Source of the DNA: Gracilaria domingensis
Lineage: Eukaryota > Rhodophyta > Florideophyceae > Gracilariales > Gracilariaceae
Assembly: GCA_022539475.1 (NCBI GenBank)
Contig: VCMS01000073.1
Location: 1-64,000 of the forward strand
Length of the DNA stretch: 64,000 nt
Reading direction: 5' to 3'
The notes below the pieces were generated by a model that was not told the DNA's origin, did no database searches, and saw nothing but the letters and a program-made list of their open reading frames with translations. The position numbers were made by a program, and so were the translations under genes. Numbering within the stretch: position 1 is the first letter of the stretch; every line of letters begins with the position of its first letter. Of this stretch, positions 20,901-32,559 are shown piece by piece.

Positions 20901-23900
20901 CCTCTTCAGAGTGCAACTAAACTTCTCCTCACCTGAGGGCATAACTGATCTTGAACTCAACTCTCTTCTTCCTAGAGTGTCTCCTCACCACGCGAGTAGC
21001 GGTACAGTACTCCTCTGGAGGTTGTCGCAGTGTTCCTCGATTGAGTGTTGTCGTTCGTAGAACCGTTCGTGCGCGGTACGCGATAAGCCTCCGTCTCCAA
21101 CGACGTGTGTTATCCGACCATCGCTTGATGTAGGTTAGCCGGCAACGCCGTGTTTGTTCGACGATGGTACTGCACGATCTTCGATCGGGGTAAGTGCTCC
21201 ACGGGTTCGTCCGAATCCCGCGACGGCGGATAGCCATACCAGCGTACCTGGTACTGAACAGACCCCTTCGGGTTCCAACTGTGTCCCACGATGTGGTCTA
21301 CGACGAACTCTTTCGAGTATACGCCCCGCTCGAGCTCTTCCTGCGAAGGGTCGTCAGCGCGCTGCGGCGGTGCCGTAACTTCGTGACCAGCGGTGCTGTG
21401 AGTTTCTCCTGACGCCTTCGGCGGTGGATTTGCCCTCTGCTGAGTGTTCGTTTCCCGTTTCCGGGCTTCTTCAAGCAGCTTCGCCGCTTCGGCGGGTCCG
21501 CGAACGGCTAGTTCACGCGATAGTTCCCGTCTTAACGGTGAAGGCGGACGCGGAGGCGGATTGTTCACCACGGCACGTGCCGGTTCACGTGAAGACACGC
21601 GACGGTTCGCGGTGGTGGCACTGCCACGAGCTGTGACTGGCCCATTGTGTGGGGCGCGCTGCGCGCCCCAAGATTTGTGGTGCGCAAGCGCTCCTGCAGC
21701 TGCAGTGTGCGTTTTCCCTAAATCAGGGCTGTAATCCGTATCTCCAAAGAACGGTGCGCCGTCATGACTTAGCGAAACGTCATGACGTGCGACTTGCGAC
21801 TTCCCCACGGCTGGGTGCAACGGTGCACTACCATTACCCGAACCGGGGTGTGTGATCTTCGCTTCAGCGAGCGTCTTCTCTTCTTCCTGCTCTGCAGTGT
21901 CAACGATACCGGGATCTGCCGTGACTACCCTACAGCGCGCCTGCGAAGGCGGTTTGCGGCGGTCGTCAGCGGCGGAATGCGGCGACTGCGCGTCCGAAAT
22001 ACTCCGTGATACAGTATCCAGCTTCGCTGTAGCCTTGCTCTGCCGAGAAGTCGGGTGTTCTTGATCAACTTCCGGCCTTGCCGTGGAAACTTCGCGAACG
22101 AGAGCATGCTCCGCGTCCTGCGTCCGTGCGACGATGGGCGCGTGTTCCTGTGACAATTCCCCAGATGGGTGGGCAATACCAGTATCCTGGGACAACCTTG
22201 AGTCCGTTCGTTGCGTGCGGTGTCCTTCCTGAAGGTCGCGATCCTTCGTGGAAGGTTGTGTATCCTCCGCAGAGTTCTGCGCGACAGCGGCCGACTGCGG
22301 CGCGTCCTTCGCCACTTCAACACGCGACAGCGGGTGATCCTTCCCACTGACAGTGGTGTCCGTAGCAACTACGTCTTCGACGGTGTCCTGAGGCGACTCT
22401 GCCTCTGCTTCATTACTTTCCCGTGAATCACGGTGCTGCGACGGTAGCGACACCGGTGACTCACTCTCCGCGACAACGCGTGAATTCCCCTCCCTCTCCT
22501 TAGGTGGAGCGTTACGGGGAGCAGTCATCACGTCAGTTGACGGTGTAACAGATGCTGTGAAACGCGATTTCACTAGCGGTGTATGTTCCGATACCTCGGC
22601 TTGCGACGATATAATCGGTACATCTGCGAGACCCCGTGTTGGGTGACGGAGCCCCACAGTGGGTGTAGTGTTCTGCGACGAGGTTCCTCGGTTCTCCGTC
22701 TGTCCAGCTTCCTGCTGTGTGTCCGAAAGTACTTCCGTGTGAACGGTTGGACCTCTTACCACGCGATCGCGGGAGAAACGCTCATGAGCGTCCCCAACTT
22801 CCAGTACGACTGTGTCCGTATTCACGCTAATAACGCGGTATGGACCATCAGCGATGGGTGAAAGCTTGTGGCGCCGCTCCTTTTCAGGGTTGTAGTACTC
22901 CTTCCTGACAAAGGCGAGGTTTCCCACTTTCAGTGGCGGTAGTGGTCTCCGTACCCGGGCATCAAAGTTCCGCTTGTAAGCGTGTTGTGCTTTCGCCATT
23001 GACGACCTGGCGACAGGTACCATTGCGGATAACCACTGCTTCCATTGCAAGTAGTGATCCGTATTGACGGTGACGTATCCAGCTTTGCTGATGGTTCAAC
23101 CGCAACTGGCGGTGGTGTCCGTGAGAGCACGAGCTCAAAGGGCGATAAACCAGTTACTCTGTGAACTTGCGTATTATACGCATACGTCACGGTATCCGTG
23201 TAGAGATCCCAAGTTTTCGGGTGTTCAACAGTATAAGCCCGCAACGCGGAGAGCATCGTCCGGTTAAACCGTTCGACTTGCCCATTGCATTGGGGATGAT
23301 ACGTCGTCGTGAAGAGATTCTTCACGTCGAGTATCCGACAGACATCCTGGAAGAAACGTGCAGTAAACTGCGGACCATTATCTGAGAGGAGATTGACCGG
23401 GGGACCGTAGACCATAACCAATGGCGAACGAATGCCTCCGCAACACTGCGTGCTGTAATCGACTTCAACGGAACTGTCCGGACTAGCTTACTGAATCTAT
23501 CCGTAATAACGAGTAAGAACCGATTTCCTCGGGAAGTACGCAAGAACTCGCCGAGTATATCGATGGCAATAAACTCCAACGGCGCCCTTGCGGGGAAAAG
23601 TGTTAGTTTCTTCGCATGGCGACGCTGTTTAACTCGCTCTCGAGCACAATGTGTACACGCCTTCACGGTGGTGTAGCAGTCCAACGCTAACGCGGGCCAG
23701 TAGAAATCCGACGCAGTGTCGTGTATAACCGCTTAGCACCCGGATGGGAAGCCATCCGCGAGTGATGCGAGAGATGCAATACCCTTGTTTGTAAGGAGTG
23801 AGGAACCACAATCTGTGGGGCAGAACGAACCACTCTGACGAGGTAACCTTGTGTGTTGACCCCGAACGGGATGTTAGCACCACATTAATTTGGGAGCGTA

Positions 23901-26900
23901 TCCTCGTACAGAACGGGTCAGATTGCTGTTCCCGCACAGCTCTTCTGGAGTAATGGGGACGAATGTACCGGATTCCGGGTCTTCACCGTCTGCGACAGCA
24001 AATCATCACAGATGTCGTCCGACACGATGTCGTAGTCTTCATCACCTCCTCCATGAGGAAACAGGGGATATCTTCATCCTCGTCATCGAGGGGTAAAGCT
24101 TCACTTCAGTTCCTAGACGTGAAAGAGCATCCGCTTGCGCGTTTAAACAACCCTTCTTATAGGTGACCTCGTAGTCAAACTCGGCAAGCCGAAGACGCCA
24201 ACGCATTAAGCGTCCGGAAGGCTCCGTGACTGACATTAACCAACGCAAGGCGGAATGATCCGTATTGACGGTAAAGTGCACACCCATAAGATATGGTCGT
24301 AGAGTCTGCAAAGCCATACCATGGCGAGACACTCCTTCTCGGATACCGAGTAATTGCGCTCGTGCACGTTGAGTGTACGAGACCAATAGCCAATTGGTTT
24401 GCGTTCCCTTCGGGTGTAGTCTGAAAGAGAGCGCAGCCAATTTGGTAATCGCTCGAATCCGTATCCACGGTGTACGGCAACCCGTTCTTTGGTAACGCTA
24501 ACACGGGTGCCGTGGTAACAGCCTCTTTAAGAGAGTTGAAGGCTTCCACTTGCGTGGGGGTAAGTGGTCCAATTTGGGCGGTTGTCCCTTCTTCAGGAGT
24601 TCGTTGAGCGGTCCCGCGATCTTCGCGAAGCGAGAAATGAACCGTCTATAAACGTTGCATAGCCTAGAAAGGAGCGTAGCTCTGTCTGTGTAGTGGGGTG
24701 CTTCGCCTCTTTGAGGGACTTCACGCGAGCTTCCTCGATCAGTAACGTCCTGGACGTATGACATGGCCAGATACTTCACTGAGTCAGTGAAAAACTCACA
24801 CTTCCTCAATTTGAGAGTATTCCAGCATCCGCAAAGCGGTCATTATCTCCGAACATGTTCGAGGTGATCGTCCAAACTGTTGGAAAACACGATGATGTCA
24901 TCGAGGTATACCAAGCAACTCCGCCATTTGAAGCGAGCTAACAAATGTCAGAGCACGCTGAAACGTAGCGGGGGCGTTCGTTAACCCGAAGGCATACGCT
25001 TAAAGCGGTATAGTCTGAATGACAGGTAAACGCGGTCTTGTCAGGTCTTCCGGTCTAACTGGTACTTGCAGTAACCCAGTTTGCATCCAAAGTGGAGAAA
25101 ACAGTAGCATCGCAAGCGAGTCGATATACTCGTCATACGAGGTATGGGGTAACGTCTTTGACGGTGACATCGTTCAAGCGACGATAGTCGATACAAAAGC
25201 GCCAGGACCGTCGGGTTTCGGAGCCAGTACAACTGGAGATGCCACGGCGACTGAGCCGGTTCTATCAGCCAGCGCGGAGCATTTTGTTGATCTGAAACTC
25301 TTCCTCTTCCGTGCTTTCGGGCTGCCTGTAAGGGTGCTGAGCAATCGGCTTGGTCTCCGGCAGGAGGTCAATCCGGTGTTCCGTAGTTGAAACTCTCCGA
25401 GGGAACCATCCACATTGGTGTAAACTCTCGCAACATGTTGCGCAACTTCTCACGGTGTGAAACCGGTACATGACGAGATTCAATTCTTCTAACTCTTGAT
25501 AGGGTCAATCTTGTCATAACTCGTAGGAACGGTCCTAGCTTCCGAGTCATTCGTGTGTTCAACCGTCTGGGACGGGTGTTAACGTCTGGGACGGGTGTGA
25601 CGCAGACGAGCGGACGATTCTCCTCCCCTCCTTAGGGTGAAGCAAACCAGTGCGTTCTTCAGCAAGCCGAGCATCTCGGCGGCAGTCACTTTGTAGGGAT
25701 AAGCGCGTAGGGTGCGGTAAGACAGTACAATTACTTGGTTCTTCACCAGATACTGGGGCTTCTTGCCAAAGTTGGCCAACATAACCGAAGGGGTGTTCGC
25801 TGTTGATTTGAACAACTCCGTTCGCCACGGACTGATACTTCTCGTATAACGAGTTCAATGGTTGAACACCGCAACCACGCGGTGCGGCAGTAACATCAAC
25901 CAAACCTGGGATTCTGGCGGAATAGAATTGCACGCGCTACGCGGAGCTTCGGCGACTCCTTCGGAGGTGAGGAATCCTGTAGAGGAGCGGGTAGTGGTAC
26001 AGCTTAGCTGACGCTCGGCGTAATGAGCGACGAACAATCGGTACAACCGAACCATCTTCCATTTCCATTCACGCGCACGCGGTCGTATGGCTTCGACATA
26101 TCTGTCGCAGAAGTCAACCTAGAATGACAGGGGCAGCGAGCGTCTTGCAGACGATGAATTCTACCTGCTCGATGCAGTTACCATCCTGACAATCAGTGAA
26201 ACCATTCCAGCCGTTTGTAACGGGTTATTGTTAGCATCTGCACGTCATGACGGGTCCAGAGCGGACTCGACAACGGAGTTCCGGCGGTAGTAATGATCAA
26301 CAATGAAGTTGGGGCAGCACTGTATCCAAGACAGAGAGATGAGCACATATACTGGGTGGATAGGCAAGGTCAGCAAATATCTTGTAGTTTCGCTTGGCAT
26401 TACATGATCGATCGGGATCCGGTTGTTCTGAACCGTATCCACGGGCGACGTAACACCGATGGTGGTAGAGTCCAGTTAAGACGGTCTGTTTCCTCGAAAG
26501 GATTTTGACCTGGGAGCGAGGCGGTGACGCCTCGGGCGCGTAGACTCGACTCGGGCGCTCTCATTGGAGACTCCGTACTCAGTTTAACTGAGTTCATCCG
26601 TTCTAACGGGAACGGCGTCCTGTGCAGCAGGCATTTCACAGATTCTGTGGAACAGCGACAGAATACCGCAACAGGGTTGCGCACGGCTTGAGCCGGTGAA
26701 ACATTGACTGGGTCGAACCAGAGTGCAGTAACGCAGCCAATTCTGCAGCAGACACCTACGGGGGTACTCAGCCTTCGCACGCAGATATGCGGTTACGGCA
26801 TGACGCTGTTCGGCGGGGGTCAGCGCTTAAAATTCGCCACAACCGTGGGCATTTCCTCATCGAGAGGTTGCAGTTCGGAGCTGCATGACCGTGGTTGTAA

Positions 26901-28953
26901 CACGTGAAACAGATCAGGGGTGGTCTTCCGGAACTCCGTGGGTCTTGGAACTTCCGTTCGCGGGTCTACCCAACCAGGTCGCTGGTAAGATCCTGAATAG
27001 GGTACTTGAGGACGCGACGCGTGGAGGTCTGCGTAAAGCAGCGCATCTTCCGTCTTCGACGAGGCTTCTGAAGTAGAAGGCAACTCCGTAGTCGGAATAG
27101 AATCCAGGTCACTGTGCGAGATGTAAGTTATCCACATCGTGGCAGAAAAGTCTGCGGTAGCAGTGAAGCGATGACGACCTCCTTCGAGGTGCAACGCTTT
27201 GGTTGAAACCCGGTATCCGGTGCGTGCGCGCAAGGCGTCTCCTCCGCTTCGCGTACTGACTAATCAGATAGGTAGTCTTCTTCCGGTCTTCCGTGTGGGC
27301 AACCAGAGTGCGAATAGCGGATTCAATCCGTTGATAAACAGCGTACAGCGCTCGTTTGAGGAGTAAACTTGCCAAACGGTGGAATGCCTTATTCAGGCGT
27401 ACGAGTACTCGGTTTCCGACTCCTTCGGGCGTTGTTTCGTCTCCGAACGCGGTGATTGTTCCTCGATAGAGGTATTTGTCGATACGAGCGCAACAAATAT
27501 GACTGCTTCGGGCAGCAGGTGACCCTCCTTCAGAGGCGCGAGATGAACTCTTACAGAGTTATACTGATCTTCAGCGAGTCCGTAGAAAATACGGTAAGGC
27601 AACATAAGCTTGCCCTCACTCATGCCGAGGATGTCAGCTTCCGTACAAGCGTGAAAGAAGTCAGCCAGAATGGGATCCTCCCAGTGAACAACTGGTTGCG
27701 AAAGGTTAAGGAATGCGTTTGATGCAGTCCTTCATTACCGTGCAGGGCGTGGTTCAGACTTGAATCTTCAAAGGTAATACGGTAAGATAAACTTTTGACA
27801 GGGATTCGTCGGCTCAGTTCCTCAAACCTGAGTGCTTTCGCCCCGTTTCCGGGTACAAAACCATAGGTGGACGTAGAACTCCGCGAACGCGTAGAACGAG
27901 CGCGACGTTCACGTACTTGACGAGCTCGATGATAAGGAACGCGAGCGGTTTGAAATACAGAAGACTGTGACGAATCGAGTATACTCGTCGACATTCCTCT
28001 TCTTAGAGCGACTCTTCCGGACTTCGGTACGTGTACACGAGACACTCCGCAGAGCGGCAGCAGGGCGTCATCCTCACGGATGGTGGCTCTAACGTCTCAG
28101 ACGGCAAGGATCCGATGAATTCGTGTTAACGCTCTCGTGAACTTGGGATATCTTGAGAACCTCCAAGAGGGATTAACTCTTTCCGTAAAATACGTAGATC
28201 ATTGATACACTCCGTTGAGGGCTGCGGTAACCTTCAAACGAAGTGTGTCGACCTCGGAACGAGTGTTATGAGAACTCCTCATGACAGCAGTCTGAGCTCA
28301 AGCACACGAACTTGAGTCTCCAAATCGTTACGAGCGCATCTTTCGCCGCGACGGGGTATAAGACCCTCCAAGAGCAGATGAGGGCCAGCACTGGGGCGTC
28401 AGACACTTGTGAGGCTGTTTCCGGTTTCGGGTTTCTTTCCATCACCCTGTAGGGTTCAGGAAGCAGACGCAGACGTGGGGGCAAGCCAGAGCCAACGGAG
28501 GCGAGACTTCGTGGGTCGAGCGCTGCCCGACGCATCGTCCACGACGAGATACCACAGAATGAAGAAAGAAAACACCACATTAACCTCCCGGAATAGTGTA
28601 GCGTCCTCACACGAGTGACGATAACCGACATCGACGCCCAACCGTACCAACGGGACAGCGTGATACGGAATTAGGGCTGATCGACCAGATTTGCTGGGCA
28701 CAGTAGACACCCAAACGGGGTGCCACAACCGTACCGACGGGAATCACACACTACGGAAATAGGTAGGCACCGGTAGTAAAACCGTGGTCCAAACAAAACC
28801 AAGCTGGGAAACAAGTACCCAACAGACGTCTGTCGGCAAGCTTCAGTACAACTGGTGTAAGTGTATCTCCACGACCAGATACGAACGGCAAACCGAAATT
28901 GATTCAGAAAACCAACTGCTGGATCAACGCGACTTCTACGTCGGGAGACCAAT
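20901..28953 (-). mobile_element. Element B: internal region of a broken chromovirus
   Basis: A minus-strand relative of element C, about 95% identical where I compared. Parts in element order: leader and gag about 28.9-26.6 kb, protease about 26.4-25.6 kb, RT-RNase H about 25.5-24.0 kb, integrase about 23.9-23.0 kb, then linker and chromodomain about 23.0-21.1 kb. The linker-chromodomain part is open, with the chromodomain block (VDHIVGHSW, YQVRWYGY, DEPVEHLPRS) near 21.15-21.35 kb. The rest has several dozen small breaks, many of them runs shortened by one base, ending close to the N gap. A primer site like those of A and C lies at 28934-28951. Confidence 0.85.
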
Positions 28954-29212
28954 TGTTTGTGGCAAAACCAGCGATGGGAAGACACGCAAAGGCGTTCAGA
29001 CCTCTCTAAGAGGCTAGCAAGCAGTAGAGCGCTCCCACAGGGTACNNNNNNNNNNNNNNNNNNNNNNNNNNNNNNNTCCCAAGTATGGAGGGAGCGAGGC
29101 GGCGAAGAAGACGCGTCCAGCGGTAGAGAACACACGACACAAGTCGGCAGTAGCGTCACGTGCGTAGCACGCGGTATCCACGAGTGTGGCGATGACACAC
29201 GGGAGCGGTAAT
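28954..29212 (-). repeat. Element B right LTR, first part (split by element C)
   Basis: 259 bp of LTR including the 31-N gap. It begins TGTTT two bases from the primer site and ends at GTAAT, where element C is inserted. The LTR resumes at 41489. Confidence 0.85.
29046..29076. other. Assembly gap, 31 N
   Basis: A run of 31 undetermined bases within the right LTR of element B. By comparison with the other LTR copies about 50 bp of sequence belong between the flanks, so the N count is not the true length. Confidence 0.95.
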
Positions 29213-30031
29213 TGTAGTGCAACGCGATTGCGGGACTCCTTCGCTGATGCGATTCATAACATGCACGGCGATGCCGGGAGGTGGTGACACACAGTATGAG
29301 TATCTGGTGAGAGCAGCCCATTCTTGGGTATACTTAATATTAGAATTAGTTTCATGAGGTACACGGCCTAGCCGGTGAGTCACACACGTGTGGGAGGTTT
29401 GCACTCATTCATTGGGGTATTTGAAGTAGGTATTTCTAGCATATCTGCTGTACCACACTGACAGTGGGCCAATCTATTGCAGTACTTAGTAGGTTGAGCC
29501 GCACCCATTGCTGGGGAAGTAAACGAACCCAACCGAGTGTTCGGCTCTAACTTACCACCCCCGGTGTGTGATAGCCTCCTTGCGGAGAGTCGCCACCGTG
29601 TGTCGGGTACGTTATCCGCCTCGCGGCATCATCGGCACCATTACCGCTTTCGCGTGTTTACTTTGTGTGTGTTTTCTTTATTTCTGTCGCTGTTATGCAG
29701 GTAGCACTACTTGGTGTACCGGTGCATACCGTTCGTGGCTCGACACACTCGCGTGGGTTATTACCGCTCTCGCGTGTGATCGCCACACTCGTGGGTACCG
29801 CGTGCTACGCACGTGACGCTACTGCCGACTTGTGTCGTGTGTTCTCTACCGCTGGACGCGTCTTCTTCGCCGCTTCGCTCCCTCCATTACTTGGGATGGG
29901 TCGAACCCCGGTCTTACACCCGGCATTGCCGTGTCGTACCTGTGGGAGCGATCTACTGCTGTGCTCGCCTCCTGAGAGAGGGTCTGAACCGCCTTTGCGT
30001 GTCTTTCCCCATCGCTGGGTTTTGCACAACA
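29213..30031 (+). repeat. Element C 5' LTR
   Basis: 819 bp from TGTAGTGC to GCACAACA. Its reverse complement closely matches the LTRs of element B, so B and C are one family inserted in opposite orientations. Confidence 0.92.
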
Positions 30032-30033
30032 AT

Positions 30034-30051
30034 TGGCCTCCCGACTTAGAA
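30034..30051 (+). other. Element C candidate primer-binding site
   Basis: TGGCCTCCCGACTTAGAA, two bases downstream of the 5' LTR and shared with elements A and B. See the element A entry for the poor fit to a standard tRNA 3' end. Confidence 0.6.
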
Positions 30052-30470
30052 GTCGCGTTGATCCAGCAAGTTGGTTTTCTGATCAATTTCCGGTTTGCCG
30101 GTTCGTTTCTGGTCGTGGAGATACACTACACAGTTTGTACTGGAAGGCTTTGCCGACAGACGTTGTGTTGGTACTGCTTTTCTCATTTTGGGCTGTTGTT
30201 TGGACACGGTTTACTACCGGTGGCACTACCTATTTCCGTAGTGTGTGATTCCCGTCGGTACGGTTGTTGTCACCTCGTTTGGGTTGTCTACTGTTCCCAG
30301 CAATCTGGTCGAGTCAGCCCTAACTCCGTATACGGCTGTTCCAGTTGGTACGGTTGGTTCGTCCGATTTGTCGGTTATCGTCACTCGTGTGAGGACGCTA
30401 CACTCATTCGAGGTTAATTTGTTGTTTGCTTTCCTGTTCCCAGTTTTCTGGTTGTTTCTCGTCGTGGACG

Positions 30471-32555
30471 ATGGTGTCGGGCAAGCGCTCGAGCCCTACG
30501 AAGTCTCGCTCTGTTGGCTCTGGCTTGCCCTCGCGTCTGCGGTCTGTTCCTGAACCCCTACAGGGTGATGGAAAGAAACCCGGAAACCGGAAACAGCCTG
30601 TCAAGTCGTCTGACGCCCCAGTGGCTGGGCCTTCATCTGCTCCTTTGGAGGGTCTTATAACCGCTGTCGCGGCGAAGGATGCGCTCGTAAACGACTTGGA
30701 GACTCAAGTTCGTGTGCTTGAGGCTCGGACTGCTGTCATGGGGAGTTTTCATGAAGCACTCGTTTCCGAGGTCGACACACCTCGTTTGAAGGTTGACGCA
30801 GCCCTCAACGGAGGTGTATCAGATGATCTACGTATTTTACGGAAGGATATTAATGCCCTCTTGGAGGTTGTTCAAGGATATCCCAGTTTCACCGGGGAGG
30901 TTGACACGAAGTTCATTCGGATCCTTGGCCGTCTTGAGACGTTAGAGGCCACCATCTGTGAGGATGACGGCCCTGCTGCCGCTTTTGCGGGAGTGTCTCG
31001 TGGTACACGTGACCGGAAGTCCGGGAAGAGTCGCTCTAAGAAGAGGAATGTCGACGAGTATGACTCGGAGTCGTCGCAGTCTTCTGGTATTTCAAACCGC
31101 TCGGCGGGTTCCTTATCATCGAGCTCGTCAAGTGACGGTGAACGTCGCGCTCGTTCTACGCGTTCGCGGAGTTCTATGTTCACATATGGTGTTGTTGGTA
31201 CCCGGAAACGGGGGCGAAAGCACTCCGGTTTGAGGGAACTGGAGCCGACGAATCCCTTGTTCAAAAGGTTGTTATCTTACCGGTATTACCGTTTGGAACA
31301 TTCAAGTCTGAATCGGACGCCCCGTGGCACGGGTAATGTGAAGGACTGCATCAAACGCATGTCCTTAACCTTTCGCAACCAGTTGTTCACTGGGGAGGAT
31401 CCCATTCTGGTGCTTGAATTTCTTTCACGCTTTGTAGCGGAAGCTGACATCCTCGGCATGAGTGAGGGGCAAGCTTATGTTGCCTTACCGTATTTTCTAC
31501 GTGAACTGGCTGAAGATCAGTATAACTCTGTAAGAGGTTCATCTCGCGCCTCTGAAGGAGGGGTCACCTGCTGGCCCGAAGCCGTGCAGTATTTGTTGCG
31601 CTCGTATGCGACAAATACCTCTATCGAGCAAGCAATCACCGCGTTGCTGGAGACGAAACAACGCCCGAAGGAGTCGGGGACCGAGTACTCGGTACGCCTG
31701 AATAAGGCATTCCACCGTTGTGGCAATGTTTACTCGTCAAACGAGCGCTGTACGCTGTTTATCAACGGATTGAATCCGGCTATTCGTACTCTGGTTGCCC
31801 AGCGACGGGAAGACCGGAAGAAGACTACCTACCTGGAGTTAGTGCAGTACGCGAAGGCGGAGGGAGACGCCTTGCGCGCACGCACCGGATACCGGGTTTC
31901 AACCAAAGCGTTGCACCTCGAAGGAGGGTCGTCATCAGCTTCACTGCTACCGCAGGACTTTTCTGGCCACGATGTGGATAACTTACATCTCGCACAGGTG
32001 GACCTGGATTCTATCCCGACTATGGAGTTTCCTTCTACTTCAGAAGCCTCGTCGAAGACGGAAGATGCACTGCTTTACGCAGACCGTCCACGCGTTCGCG
32101 GTCCTCAAGTACCCTATTCAGGGAGTCGTTACCAGCGACCTGGTTGGGCAGACCCGCGAACGGTGAAGTTCCAAGACCCACGGAGTTCCGGAAGACCACC
32201 CCTGATCTGTTTCACGTGTTACAACCACGGTCATGCAGCTCCGAACTGCAACCTCTCGATGAGGGAAATGCCCACGGTTGTGGCGAATTTTGAAGCGCTG
32301 ACCCCCGCCGAACAGGCGTCAGTGCCGGTAACCGCATATCTGTGTGCGAAGGCTGATTACCCCCGTAGGGTGTCTGCTACAGAATTGGCTGCGTTACTGC
32401 ACTCTGGTTCGACCCAGGTCAATGTGTCACCGGCTCAAGCCGTGGCGGCAACCGCTGCCGCGGGTAGTTCTGTCGCCGTTCCACAGGAATCTGTGAAGAT
32501 GCCTGCTGCACAGGACGCCGTTCCCGTTAGAACGGATGGAACTCAGTTAAACTGA
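30471..32555 (+). CDS. Element C Gag
   Basis: About 694 residues from ATG 30471. It shares with element A Gag the core blocks YVALPYFLRELAEDQYNSV and FHRCGNVYSSNERC and a CCHC knuckle in CFTCYNHGHAAPNC. A Ser/Arg/Asp-rich linker precedes the core. Confidence 0.9.
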   Translation: MVSGKRSSPTKSRSVGSGLPSRLRSVPEPLQGDGKKPGNRKQPVKSSDAPVAGPSSAPLEGLITAVAAKDALVNDLETQVRVLEARTAVMGSFHEALVSEVDTPRLKVDAALNGGVSDDLRILRKDINALLEVVQGYPSFTGEVDTKFIRILGRLETLEATICEDDGPAAAFAGVSRGTRDRKSGKSRSKKRNVDEYDSESSQSSGISNRSAGSLSSSSSSDGERRARSTRSRSSMFTYGVVGTRKRGRKHSGLRELEPTNPLFKRLLSYRYYRLEHSSLNRTPRGTGNVKDCIKRMSLTFRNQLFTGEDPILVLEFLSRFVAEADILGMSEGQAYVALPYFLRELAEDQYNSVRGSSRASEGGVTCWPEAVQYLLRSYATNTSIEQAITALLETKQRPKESGTEYSVRLNKAFHRCGNVYSSNERCTLFINGLNPAIRTLVAQRREDRKKTTYLELVQYAKAEGDALRARTGYRVSTKALHLEGGSSSASLLPQDFSGHDVDNLHLAQVDLDSIPTMEFPSTSEASSKTEDALLYADRPRVRGPQVPYSGSRYQRPGWADPRTVKFQDPRSSGRPPLICFTCYNHGHAAPNCNLSMREMPTVVANFEALTPAEQASVPVTAYLCAKADYPRRVSATELAALLHSGSTQVNVSPAQAVAATAAAGSSVAVPQESVKMPAAQDAVPVRTDGTQLN

Positions 32556-32559
32556 GTAT

